Under the pieces are notes generated by a model, which saw nothing but the letters and a program-made list of their open reading frames with translations, did not search any database and was not told the origin of the DNA. DNA of 64,000 nt from contig VKHL01000090.1 of NCBI GenBank assembly GCA_015146655.1, forward strand, positions 51,339-115,338, read 5' to 3'. Shown here piece by piece: positions 44,719-55,600 of the stretch. Within the stretch, counting starts at the first letter, position 1, and each line of letters opens with the position of its first letter. This DNA is from Ochromonas danica (taxonomy: Eukaryota > Sar > Chrysophyceae > Chromulinales > Chromulinaceae). Both the position numbers and the translations under genes were made by a program.

Positions 44719-45909
44719 TCAATAGAAACCACGATCTACATTACGCTGTTTAGCAGCAACCAAATTATTTCCGTCGGAAACCATTGCCTGCAATGACAAC
44801 AAAGACAAATGGTACACACTCGGCCACTCCCTACGACCGTAGTCAAATAACACTGCATGCTTAGCCAATGAAATACGCATCCTCTTTAACTCATCCACAT
44901 TTCTACTCATATTATACATCGTCTCAACTATACGATTGATCTTGTGAGGGTAGTTAATGTCATCCTTATAGAAGATCAAAGAGAAAGAATACCAATCAAT
45001 GAACTGGTAGAAAGGAAGCTGGGCGGGGAAGCTCACGAAGATGACGGGAATACAACCTCGGAAGATCGCTTTATACACTTTAGATGTTGAAGGGGTATCG
45101 CCAGGTAAGATCAGACAGAAAATTGATGTTTCCATACCCTTATCAAACTGTCCCGACGTCATGTTGTTGGAGATGAGAGCGTTCTCGAGATGTAGAGTTT
45201 GTAGATAAGAATGGAGACGACTGCGGTAGCGACGATAAGTCTCTGCATAAATTTGACCCTCTCGTAATGGAGCCATGAACACGTGCTTGCGTCGGTCAAG
45301 CAGATTCTCATTACTCAAGAGATAACTGGAGTTAGCAGGTCGTTTTACCACATAGGGAATAAACACATCACGACCATTTGGAGTGAACATATAATCTGAT
45401 CGAAAATGATGAATATCTTGTACATAGCGAAGCCACCAGTTAAGTTGATGTAAGGGGATTGTTTCCACGGGATGGCTGTCAACACAAAAGGTCTTGTCAA
45501 GAGTAAAATCGACTTCATGGGACAGAGGATTCTTCATTGTGAACTCATGAAGGAAATCATCATATTTATCCCAAATAGCTTCTGGCTTATGAAAACCAGT
45601 GATATAGTAAAAGAAAAGATCGACTGTCACACTATCATTTGTTGGGACTTTTGTGATCGCATGGGGATAATGGTGGACAATGAAGCAATAGAAGAGGATA
45701 TCATTGCTATGATCACGAGCATTGACAAGATTATCACAATCAGTTTTAGTAAGTTGTTTCGCATGTAGAGAAGGCAAGACCAAGACAGTGGGCATCCTTT
45801 CGTCAGGATTGACAGTCCATATTGTTGAATTGGCTGAGCATGTTGTCATCACCCAAGGTAATAACAAGCGCAGCAAGAGTATCCAGAATGATAAAATCAC
45901 CATCATCAT
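44719..45909 (-). CDS. exostosin-like glycosyltransferase (GT47), copy 2
   Basis: 396 aa, intronless; three consecutive ATGs (45909, 45906, 45903) precede a long signal anchor (LSFWILLLRLLLPWVMTTCS). The same GT47 core as its neighbours: IFCLILPGDTPSTSKVYKAI, FRGCIPVIFVSFPAQLPFY and YSFSLIFYKDDINYPHKI. It belongs with copy 4 in the centre (NDSVTVDLFFYYITGFHKP, CVDSHPVETIPLHQLNWWL). The C-terminus (SDGNNLVAAKQRNVDRGFY) is a few residues longer than in the others. Probably a type II Golgi enzyme; substrate unknown. Confidence 0.85.
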   Translation of the reverse strand: MMMVILSFWILLLRLLLPWVMTTCSANSTIWTVNPDERMPTVLVLPSLHAKQLTKTDCDNLVNARDHSNDILFYCFIVHHYPHAITKVPTNDSVTVDLFFYYITGFHKPEAIWDKYDDFLHEFTMKNPLSHEVDFTLDKTFCVDSHPVETIPLHQLNWWLRYVQDIHHFRSDYMFTPNGRDVFIPYVVKRPANSSYLLSNENLLDRRKHVFMAPLREGQIYAETYRRYRSRLHSYLQTLHLENALISNNMTSGQFDKGMETSIFCLILPGDTPSTSKVYKAIFRGCIPVIFVSFPAQLPFYQFIDWYSFSLIFYKDDINYPHKINRIVETMYNMSRNVDELKRMRISLAKHAVLFDYGRREWPSVYHLSLLSLQAMVSDGNNLVAAKQRNVDRGFY

Positions 45910-46625
45910 GTCTCCAATTTGTATGTGATAAGATCTTCTTCAATTGACACTGGAGAGGATTTTCACTGTCAATTAATACATCAAACTGGTGAAAATGGCT
46001 TTTAAAGTCAAGTGGACATGTCAGCAAAGTCTCAAATTATGCCGGAGACCCGCTCTCCCGTTCAGGAATCCCGGAATCCGGGAATGCACAAGTAATCAAT
46101 CACTACACATTAACAATAAAGGGATCCAGAAAGTTGGAAAATGCTAAAGAGTATTCAATTTGTCTTTTGTTTTGGTGTACTCCGTATAACCTCATCCCAA
46201 CTAAACCTGTTCTATCAAGTGACATTGAACAATGAAGAATGCCAGTTGCACACCTGCTTTAGTTGATATAGCAGCACTGAATGAACTACAGATACACTTT
46301 AGATCAACCCTAATAAAAGTAGCCAACCTGCTCCACCTACTGTACGAAAGCATTGAAAAGAAGCGAAGCAAGCTGTAAGTTATAGCACGAAATTTATTAG
46401 CGACAATTACACTTTCAGAAGTCAGTTACACAACGCCAGTCATAACTTTAACAATCATTAACAAATAGGAGTATATTTTGCATATGATTAGGTCCGTAGG
46501 ACATTTGATATGTAGAAAATTTTAACTAACAATGAAGTCCAAAAGCACATTATAAAAATCTGCCAAGTTGTCCAAAGTTCAACAAAGGAATATAATATAG
46601 CGACAGCTCAATAGAAAACAATATT
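45910..46625. other. spacer between GT47 copies 2 and 3
   Basis: Gene-free. A CCCGGAATCCGGG inverted repeat occurs near 46064-46081. The 46240-46340 and 46530-46610 segments resemble the 3' flanks of the other copies. Confidence 0.5.
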
Positions 46626-47786
46626 TTAATGAAGCTTTTTAGTGGCAACCAAATTATTTCCGTCAGAAACCATTGCCTGCAATGACAACAAGGACAAATG
46701 GTATACACTCGGCCACTCCCTACGACCGTAGTCAAATAACCCTGCATGCTGAGCCAGTGAAACATGCATCCTCTTCAACTCATCCACATTTCTACTCATA
46801 TTATACATCGTCTCAACAATACGATCGATCTTGCGAGGATGGTTAATGTCATCCTTGTAGAAGATTAAAGAGAAAGAATACCAATCAACGAATTGGTAGA
46901 AAGGAAGCTGGGCTGGGAAGCTCACGAAGATGACGGGAATACAACCTCGGAAGATCGCTTTATATAATTCCACTGTTGACGGAGTATCGCCAGGTAAGAT
47001 CAGACAGAAGAGAGATTTTCCCATATTCTTATCGAAATCTGTGGCATCCTTGTTGTTGGAAATGAAGGCTTTCTCCAAGTGTAGGGTTTGCAGGTGAGAA
47101 TAAAGGCGAGTGCGGTAGTAACGGTAGTTCTCTGCTGTGCCAGCTTCGCGCAATGGAGCCATGAGTACGTACTTGCGATGAAGAAACATATCGTGATTAC
47201 TCGTGAGATTTCTGGAGTTATCAGGAGGTACTACAACATAAGGAATAAACACATCACGACCATTCGGAGTGAGCATATAATCCGATCGAAAGTGATGAAT
47301 ATCTTCCACATAGCGAAGAAAGGTAAGTTGCTGCAAGGCCAACGTCTCCATAGGATGGGGGTCAATGCAGAAGGTCTTATCAAGAGTAAAATCAACTTTA
47401 TGGGACAGAGGATTCTTCAATGTGAGGTCGTGGAGGAAGCGATCATGCTTAGCCCAAACAGCTTGCGGCTTTGGAACTCCAGTGATGTGATAAAAGAAAA
47501 GATCGACTGTCTCATTCGTTGGGACTGTTGTGATTGCATGGGGATAATGGTGGACAATGAAGCAATAGAAGAGGATATCTTGGCTATGATCATTAATGTC
47601 AACAAGATTATCACAATCAGTTTTAGTAAGTTGTTTCGCATGTAGAGAAGGTAAAACAAAGACAGTGGGCATGCTTTCGCCAGGATTGACAGTCCATATT
47701 GTTGAATTGGCTGAGCATGTTGTCATCACCCAAGGTAATAACAAGCGCAGCAAGAGTATCCAGAATGATAAAATCACCATCATCAT
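46626..47786 (-). CDS. exostosin-like glycosyltransferase (GT47), copy 3 (mosaic)
   Basis: 386 aa, intronless. The N-terminal ~35 residues and the leader match copy 2 almost base for base (MMMVILSFWILLLRLLLPWV), and the C-terminus (VSDGNNLVATKKLH) is also of the copy 2 type. The region in between (about residues 45-360) is nearly identical to copy 1 (VDINDHSQDILFYCF, FYHITGVPKPQAVWAKHD, NNKDATDFDKNMGKSLFC). This patchwork points to gene conversion between neighbours. The GT47 core motifs are intact, so the enzyme is probably active; location secretory pathway. Confidence 0.85.
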   Translation of the reverse strand: MMMVILSFWILLLRLLLPWVMTTCSANSTIWTVNPGESMPTVFVLPSLHAKQLTKTDCDNLVDINDHSQDILFYCFIVHHYPHAITTVPTNETVDLFFYHITGVPKPQAVWAKHDRFLHDLTLKNPLSHKVDFTLDKTFCIDPHPMETLALQQLTFLRYVEDIHHFRSDYMLTPNGRDVFIPYVVVPPDNSRNLTSNHDMFLHRKYVLMAPLREAGTAENYRYYRTRLYSHLQTLHLEKAFISNNKDATDFDKNMGKSLFCLILPGDTPSTVELYKAIFRGCIPVIFVSFPAQLPFYQFVDWYSFSLIFYKDDINHPRKIDRIVETMYNMSRNVDELKRMHVSLAQHAGLFDYGRREWPSVYHLSLLSLQAMVSDGNNLVATKKLH

Positions 47787-49504
47787 ATCTCCAATTAAAA
47801 AATATAAGTAATATCTTTCAATTGAATAGCCCCGTGTTGGAGAGAATCTTTTGATTGGTGGCCACCGTGCTCGAGAAGATCTTTTAACTTGATTGTTGCT
47901 GCCGGTGATATTGCGCCATAATCTGTTGCATTGGTTGCGCGGGCCTCAACCCCTTGCGAGATCCACGATGTTGTGTCTGGGAAAAGACAAAGGTAATATG
48001 TCTTGACAGAGGGTAATATGAGACTTTTGGGAGAGTGATGTGTGTGATTTAAATTATATTTTATGGGTTCGGAAAAAACGCAAACACCCTCCAGTTTCCG
48101 GCGACCATTTTTATGAAACCAGTTTTTATTGAGTTATAACTCTTATATTGCTGTGAACAAAGCGAAAACACCTTTTTCAAGACGATGACTCGAAACTTCG
48201 CGGCGGGTTGAGATATGGTGTAGGTGGAATATGTTCAATATGGAAGCCTTGGGTGGTCAGGTAATCCCATAAAAGTATCTCTTTGACTTACAGGCGTCTC
48301 TTTGACTTACCTATGTGGAAAGGGTCGTCTCAAGAAACGTTATCAGCTCCATGCTGAGTGCTATAATAGCTGATTTCAAAACCGCGGTGGTTCTCCAGCA
48401 GGTGAACTGCCCTCAGCGTTAATCGCTTCCTAAAAATGCTATACAAGGTAACGGAGGTGATGGTCTCACATCTCCATAACCCGCTATCGTCAATGGCATT
48501 TGCCGCTTATGGAAAGTAGAATCGCTTAATGAGTCTCAGCTGAGCCTGTCCTATTATCGTATGAATCCAGGACATTCATACAGCCAACAGATCTAGCCAT
48601 TCTCATCACAATTTAAGAGGAAGATAGTTGTTTCTGAGGAAGAAGGAAGAGAGAAAATAAATTCTGAAACTACACAAGACAGAAGTTTAAACTTCAAAGA
48701 CAGAAGTAGATATTACATTAGTGATCATTGACTAATCTGCATCTGCAGATATTTGATATGTAGATATTATTTTAACCGAAAATGAAGTTAAAATGCTTAG
48801 CTTATTATAATGCCAAGTGACCAATAATAGTATTGATCTTGTGAGGATGGTTAATATCATCCTTGTAGAAGATCAAAGAGAAAGAAAACCAAACTATGAA
48901 CTGGTAGAAAGGAAGCTGGGGAAGATGACGGGAATACAACCTCGCAAATGTATCTGATGTAGAATTCTTACAGAGTCCGCATGGATGTTGATGATGGTGG
49001 AAGATAATGACCTTATATCGCTACATGACTGAGACGGTGATGACCACACTTTCAATTTCGACGCGGGTTGCTCAGAGCTCCCACTTCAATAGCTCTCCAG
49101 CTACAGAAATCGTTTGATGCTGAACAGTGAAACACACTGTTTTAATGGAGCATAGTGACACCAAATGAACTGCAGACACATACAATAGACCAACCTAGAT
49201 GAAAGTAGTCAACCTGCTACAACTTTACAAAATTTGAAACGAAAAGGAAAGGAAGCGGTATGTTATAGCACGCAATATTATAGCCATTGAGACTCTCACA
49301 AGTCAGCTACATAGTAATAGACCTTTACATTAACTAATAGGCATATATTTGATATCTACAAAAGTCCATATGCGATCAGTCATGTAGATATGTTTTATCC
49401 AACAAAGAAGTCTAAAAGCACATGACAAAAATCTGCCAAGTGACTTTAACGAAAAAATATAGCGCAAAGACAGCTCAATAGTAAAAGCTATCTTAATAAT
49501 GATC
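47787..49504. other. spacer between GT47 copies 3 and 4
   Basis: 1.7 kb with a GT47 fragment (listed separately), a short direct repeat of CTCTTTGACTTAC near 48280-48312, and segments shared with the other spacers. No intact gene. Confidence 0.5.
48822..48954 (-). pseudogene. short GT47 gene fragment
   Basis: About 130 bp matches the part of the GT47 genes that encodes FRGCIPVIF through the YKDDI region, with an internal loss of about 13 bases inside the PAQL segment. It lacks both gene ends and sits between copies 3 and 4. Confidence 0.7.
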
Positions 49505-50680
49505 TTAAGCAGCAACCAACTTATTTCCATTGGAAATCATTGCCTGCAATGACAACAAAGACAAATGATACACACTCGGCCAATCCCTACGACCGTAGTC
49601 AAATAACACTGCATGCTTAGCCAATGAAATACGCATCCTCTTCAACTCATCCACATTCCTACTCATATTATACATCGTCTCAACTATACGATCGATCTTG
49701 TGAGGGTAGTTAATATCATCCTTGTAGAAGATCAAAGAGAAAGAATACCAATCAATGAACTGGTAGAAAGGAAGCTGGGCGGGGTAGCTCACGAAGATGA
49801 CGGGAATACAACCTCGGAAGATCGACTTATACAATTTGGCTGTTGATGGGGTATCGCCAGGTAAGATCAGACAGAAAATTGATGTTTCCATACCCTTGTC
49901 AAACTCCGCCGACGCCATGTTGTTGGAGATGAGAGCCTTATCAAGATGTAGTGTCTGTAGATAAGAATGGAGACGACTGCGGTAGAGGCGATAAGGTTCT
50001 GCAACACCAGGACACTCTCGCAATGGAGCCATGAACACGTGCTTGCGTCGCTCAAGCAGATTCTCATTACTGAAGAGATAACTGGAGTTAGCAGGTCGTT
50101 TTACCACATAGGGAATAAACACATCACGACCATTCGGAGTGAGCATATAATCTGATCGAAAATGATGAATATCTTGTACATAGCGAAGCCACCAGTTAAG
50201 TTGATGTAAGGGGATTGTTTCCACGGGATGGCTGTCAACACAAAAGGTCTTGTCAAGAGTAAAATCGACTTCATGGGACAGAGGATTCTTCATTGTGAAC
50301 TCATGGAGGAAATCATCATATTTATCCCAAACAGCCTGTGGTTTATGAAAACCAGTGATATAGTAAAAGAAAAGATCGACTGTCACACTATCATTTGTTG
50401 GGACTGTTGTGATTGTGCATGGATAATGATGGACAATGAAGCAGTAGAAGAGGATATCATTGCTATGAATGTAAATATCACGAGCATTGACAAAATTATC
50501 ACATTCAGTTTTAGAAAGTTGCTTTGCGTGACGAGAAGGCAAAACAAAAACAGTGGGCATCCTTTCGTTAGGGTCGACTGTCCATATTGTTGAAGTTAAA
50601 TTAGCTGAGCTTGTTATCATCATCCAACATGATAACAAACCCAGCAAGGACATCCAGTATAATAAGGTCACTTTCATCAT
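49505..50680 (-). CDS. exostosin-like glycosyltransferase (GT47), copy 4
   Basis: 391 aa from the ATG pair at 50680/50677, chosen because the other copies begin at the same place with ATG repeats and a signal anchor (here VTLLYWMSLLGLLSCWMM). GT47 core intact: IFCLILPGDTPSTAKLYKSI, FRGCIPVIFVSYPAQLPFY. Closest to copy 2, with small insertions near the N-terminus (LTST, IYIH). The frame stays open for another 158 codons upstream into a LINE-like segment; because no ATG occurs there, a longer protein is unlikely unless spliced. Substrate unknown. Confidence 0.84.
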   Translation of the reverse strand: MMKVTLLYWMSLLGLLSCWMMITSSANLTSTIWTVDPNERMPTVFVLPSRHAKQLSKTECDNFVNARDIYIHSNDILFYCFIVHHYPCTITTVPTNDSVTVDLFFYYITGFHKPQAVWDKYDDFLHEFTMKNPLSHEVDFTLDKTFCVDSHPVETIPLHQLNWWLRYVQDIHHFRSDYMLTPNGRDVFIPYVVKRPANSSYLFSNENLLERRKHVFMAPLRECPGVAEPYRLYRSRLHSYLQTLHLDKALISNNMASAEFDKGMETSIFCLILPGDTPSTAKLYKSIFRGCIPVIFVSYPAQLPFYQFIDWYSFSLIFYKDDINYPHKIDRIVETMYNMSRNVDELKRMRISLAKHAVLFDYGRRDWPSVYHLSLLSLQAMISNGNKLVAA

Positions 50681-50754
50681 GTCCCCAATTTTGAAAAGAT
50701 GCTGTATTTTATGGGATCGGAACTTCTGCTGATTTGAAGTTCTGGCGGTTTCAT

Positions 50755-51154
50755 GTTCTAATTTGGCGCAATAGAAATTTGGCGCAATAGTTACGGCGTT
50801 GGAGTCTCCGCCTCGGGGGCTATTAATCCGGGCTACCGCAGGTACTATGTTCCTCAACAGCTTCATGACTGGAGATGGGCCAAAACGGGCGTGTATGCCC
50901 TCAGTGACGAAGGGGATGCCGGCTGATCGATGAAAGTCTTGGAGGAATGCCAGGGCTGAAGGGCCCAGACGACCTGTAGCTTCCACGTCAAACGTGTAGT
51001 ATCGTCTAGGCGTCTGCGCAACCAAGGTAGTGTCCTTATTGTAATGTGCGATCTTCTCTTGGTCCCGGGCCTGAATCGGCATGCTGTGAAGATAACCTGG
51101 GCCGATAACCTGGGCCTCTGGACTGCTGAGGTTTTTCAGCTTTTTCACGACCAA
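50755..51154 (-). mobile_element. LINE-like (non-LTR retrotransposon) ORF tail, remnant
   Basis: In frame with copy 4 but upstream of its ATG. The translation contains YYTFDVEATGRLGPSALAFL and IPFVTEGIHARFG, which resemble the 'F.PFVVETTGRLGP.AL.FL' tail following the reverse transcriptase in many protist and fungal LINEs, with an upstream 'ARDQEKIAHY' block. A 14-base word (ATTTGGCGCAATAG) is repeated at 50761-50774 and 50777-50790, possibly the 3' tail of the element. No reverse transcriptase motif remains. The call is by resemblance only. Confidence 0.4.
51086..51116. repeat. inverted repeat partner of 52427-52457
   Basis: 31 bases (GTGAAGATAACCTGGG...) match 52427-52457 in inverted orientation with one difference. 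The pair brackets 1.3 kb of non-coding DNA. This copy lies inside the LINE-like segment, so the second copy may be another LINE fragment. Confidence 0.7.
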
Positions 51155-52643
51155 CCTTTTCCGTTTTCACTAGGGTACATCATGCGCAATTCAATTCAAG
51201 CTTTGACTCCTATCAAATTGCTTCGTTTTGGGCTGTATTCGACCAAAAATGCAGAGACGAAGAGGGTAAAAAAACATCTGCTTCATCTTTCAACACCGTT
51301 TGCTTTCTCCATGAAGCCTCTCTATAAGTTACATTAGTACCACCTGATAGAGTGGGTATTGTACTAACCCTTGCGTATTTTTATCCTTTCTTAGGCCTTC
51401 TGGGACTCAAGAACAATGCAGTGAAAGGGCCAGAGCTCGCAGAAGAGGTTTTCAAGAAGCTCGAATAAAAGATGTCATTGGACACTGGAGACACTTATTG
51501 TGGGCTGTAGACATGCTAATATGAATTATGCGTCAATGCGGACCGAAGGAATGACCGAACTGGCTGATATATTTAGTCTAATTCTCCCTGCTGACCTCTG
51601 GAGACCACGTTCGGTCCATACGGCCCAGACCCTTGGATCTAAATGTTTGGTGGTCATATTTGCTCTCTTATGGGTGAATTTTCTCTTTAACTCATATCTA
51701 TACCTGTATCGCTGCATATACTCGTATGATGGGACTGCAGAATGCCCCAAGAGAGAATACATATAATGCAAGACCCTTGTGAGCTAATGCACAAGAGGCT
51801 ATGCAACACTTTCAAGACAAGTGTCCACATTATATGTTCCCAGGTTGTCGACAGAGTTCAAGAGGGTAACAACGCCAAGCATATTGGGTCTGTACTGTCA
51901 AATAGGTTCCCATTACTTGCCTGTATTGTTGTTGAGAGTGGTACCAGGGTCGAACAACCTGGAGATACAGCTATTATCTCCAATAGTATTAGTGAGTTAT
52001 TTACTTATCATTGGTATATTCAAACTACTGTGTGGAGAATATCATCTACCTGATGCTTTCAGGTCGGTTACTAGGACAAGATCGTGTAGTGATGATGTCC
52101 TCATTCCTGTCTATGATCTATATAAGTAGATGTTCAATATTTTTGATCAGATGTATCGAAGACTACTTGATAGGAAGTTCCCACACAGTATTGGATGAAA
52201 AGGCAAGTCTGGGGAGAGTGTTCATTGCCACAAGCTCATGATGTCTTGCATCGTTTAAAATATAATAAATATACACAGAAATATTGTACATAGTGTTGAA
52301 TCGCGCTATTTCCGGAGCTATTGTCTTTCTTTGAGTGATGAAATAGTAGAAAAGCGAATATAATGTGTAAACATAAATGTTAATCATTTTTTTTCAATTT
52401 TTGTTTTAATTTTTACATAACCAGCAGGCCCAGGTTATCGGCTCAGGTTATCTTCACTGGACAATCAACATTTCCTTGCTCCATGTGGATTCCATACATT
52501 CCATGGAGGATTTGGATTGCGCGGGAAGATATTGGTAATAATGATGGACAAAGGAAAGACAGAGAAGCAAACAGAGAGCAATTGAATTGAAATTCTCCCT
52601 TTATAGATTGCCTTTTACTCAATTGATATTTCTCAACTTACCC
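51155..52643. other. spacer before the EDC4-like gene
   Basis: No supported frame. The right-hand inverted repeat (52427-52457) and the promoter of the EDC4-like gene lie here; T-rich runs near 52388-52415. Confidence 0.45.
52427..52457. repeat. inverted repeat partner of 51086-51116
   Basis: GGCCCAGGTTATCGGCTCAG... is the inverted copy of 51086-51116 with one mismatch; no target duplication was seen at the outer edges. Confidence 0.7.
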
Positions 52644-55600
52644 ATGAGTGAGTTATTTAGTGATGCCTTTCATGAAGAGAGGTAAATTAAAATATCCTTA
52701 TTTTATTTTATTTTATTATTGATTGTTTCATTTTTGTTTTTTTGTTTGATCATAACAATAGGGAAGTGAAAGTCTATGGTAAAGATATCATATCAAATCG
52801 ATCTCTCTTTTCTTTTGAAGACCTTTCTCAACTACCTGAATCAAAGAGTAATAATGTTTCTTTTATGAAAGTCGAAGAATTAGATGTCAATTGTCGTAAT
52901 CTCCTTCTGACCTCTGATTCATATGTTTGTTATTCGGTAACACAAAAGAAGAATCTTCTACGTGCTATTGATACCATTACTGGTGAAAAGAGTATCTTGC
53001 GTGGACATGAAGGTGGAATTCTTGATTTAGCCTTATCTCCACAAGATCATACCATCTTTTGTTCTGTGGATAATAATAATGTGAATGCAGCAGCAGGGAA
53101 TTCACCTCATGTCTTCGTATGGAAGAAGAGAAAAGATAGTTTTTCATTTGATAATATTGGTCAATTATCATTAAAAGCCTCTATTATTCAAGCTCATCCT
53201 CTTCTCCCTTCTCTATGGGCAATGGCAGAAAAGGATGAGATTGCTGTCTTCTCATCAAATCAATCTATGGATAAGAATATTACTTCTTATACTCAGTTAG
53301 GAGCTTCATATAAAGTGGATCATGGTACTGTTACAGGTGAGTGATAATCATGTGATATATAAGGTGCTCTTATTGGATAATTTACATGGGGTTTGTATGT
53401 GTTAACTAGGACTGACCTTCACGCCTGATGGCAATCATCTTATTGCAAGTGTCCAATTGTCAGACCAACAAAGTGTGGTTGAAATCTTTCGATTATCACC
53501 TTCTCTTGATTCTTCCTCTTCAACTAGTGATCATCGCTTCCAACATATGACACCTCTTCTTCCTGAATATCATCGGTCCTTAAGAGTGAAGAACCTAGTT
53601 AGTGTACAAGCTTGGGAGAAGAAGTTATTTGTTGTAGTGAAGGAAGATGATCAACTCTTCTCTATGGAACAACAACCATCGTCACCTACTAGCAATGGTG
53701 CAACAGACGATAAAGATCTCCTCCTCTATACTGTGCAAATTTATGACTTACAAGGGATTCTTTCTCAACCTTTACAGAGTGCATCTACTCCTAAGGTGGT
53801 ACAGTCAGTGACTTTCTCGCTGCCAGCCTATGAGAGCAAATCTAAAACAGTTTCATCTTCGCTTCAGAATCCTGCTTTGGAATGTGCTCTTTCCATTGAA
53901 GCGAAGAAGGGACGATATATGGTGCTAACGTCTAGACGATCTAGTTATCTTGCGATTTTTGCCTTATTACCTTCTGATCATCCTTCTAGTGTATCTTCCC
54001 AATCAATTTATCATATCACTTTGTTAAACCTTAAGGCACCCATAGTGTCACACTCTCTGGCTACTGTGTTAGGTCGTGAGCATCATTCTTTGGTTGAAGA
54101 TGAATATATGGAAGTTTCTGCTTATCAAGAAGAAGCTGCAGAACAAGCTAGTATTCAACAGTATCATATCCATCTGCAACTACTCTTTAACTATCAACAG
54201 TATATCTTGAAGCGTTCTTCAAATGAGAGTGATAGACATGACTCAGATGTTGTCCCACCACCTCCTTTGATTGGCACTCCAATCGCCATGAATACTCCTT
54301 CAGCGAAAGGTCAGACCATATTAGGATTGTTACAAAGTGCCAGTGCTGGTAGTATCAGTAGCGGCAATAGTGTTGGCAGTGGAGTCTCTGATTTACGAGA
54401 TCAGGTCGTGGTAGATCCTATTACTACTCCTTCTTCCATCAACAACATTAGTTCTTCTGCATTGAAACCTATTGGATCGCGTAGCAAGTTGATTGTAGAA
54501 GCTGACAATAGTCTGGGAGCGGTAGATAGTAGTTTACTCCGTCAGAGCCATAGTCAAAGCGATCTCTTACAACAAGTTCAAACTACTCCTCGAGTGGAAG
54601 AAACTACGACAACATTAGGTGGCTCAAGTTTGAAGATCAAGAAGATTGATCGATCTGCACTCTTCCCTACCCCTGCATCTACTGCTAATGTTGTGAGTGA
54701 TGTCGAAGCTGCAGCATCGGTATCACCTGCCCAGCCCGTAGTAGGCAAGACAGGAGATGATCTACCTTCTTTCTTGCAACAGCCTGTTAATAAAGGTGTT
54801 CCCATCTTGCAGATGTTGCGACCAAAAGTGGGACTTCCTACCTCTGCCGCCTCCACTCCTTCTGTTCCTGCACCTGCTCTTGCCACTATGACTGCTCCTC
54901 TACCAGCTTCCTCTGGGACTACTCCTCGAGGTCTAACTGTAGCTGAAGCTAATACTTCCAATAACATTCCTGCTGATGTTATGAAGGAGATTACTGTGCA
55001 GATGGAAGCGATGTTTAGCAAATTCAGTCAACAGGTACAACGAGCTAATCAGACAGCTGGATCAACAGCAACTGGAAGTGGTGTGCAGACTGCAGCTGAT
55101 CTCTTGACGATCAAAGAAGAGATTGTTAAGGAGGTTCAGAAGAGTCAAACTAAGTCTCATGCTCAACTCACCAGTCAGTTGCGTAGTGTGATTGATCAAG
55201 AGAACAAGAAGGTTCTAGAGGTTGTCTTAGCCCAAAAGGAAGAGCTTACCAGTCATCTTCAAGAGATTGTCAATAATCAACTTGTCCCTAGTTTAGCGAA
55301 TAAGTTGAAAGACAGTGCGAAGGATGCGATGAAGCAAACTGTCAACCAATCTTTCCGTTCTGCCTTCGAGACTGCACTCATTCCTGCATTTCAAGCTGGT
55401 AAGAATCCCTCTTTCCATGTGTCTAACTCATATTGTGGAGATGCATAATGACCCATTGGTTCGTTTTAGGAATGGATCGAATGTTTGGTCAGTTGTCGGT
55501 TGGTTTCGAGCAAGGCATGCGACGTGTGAGTGAGGAATGTCAGCAAGTGTCCAAGAATCAAGAAGAAGCTTATCGTACTTTGCAGTCTGAAGTGGGAGGA

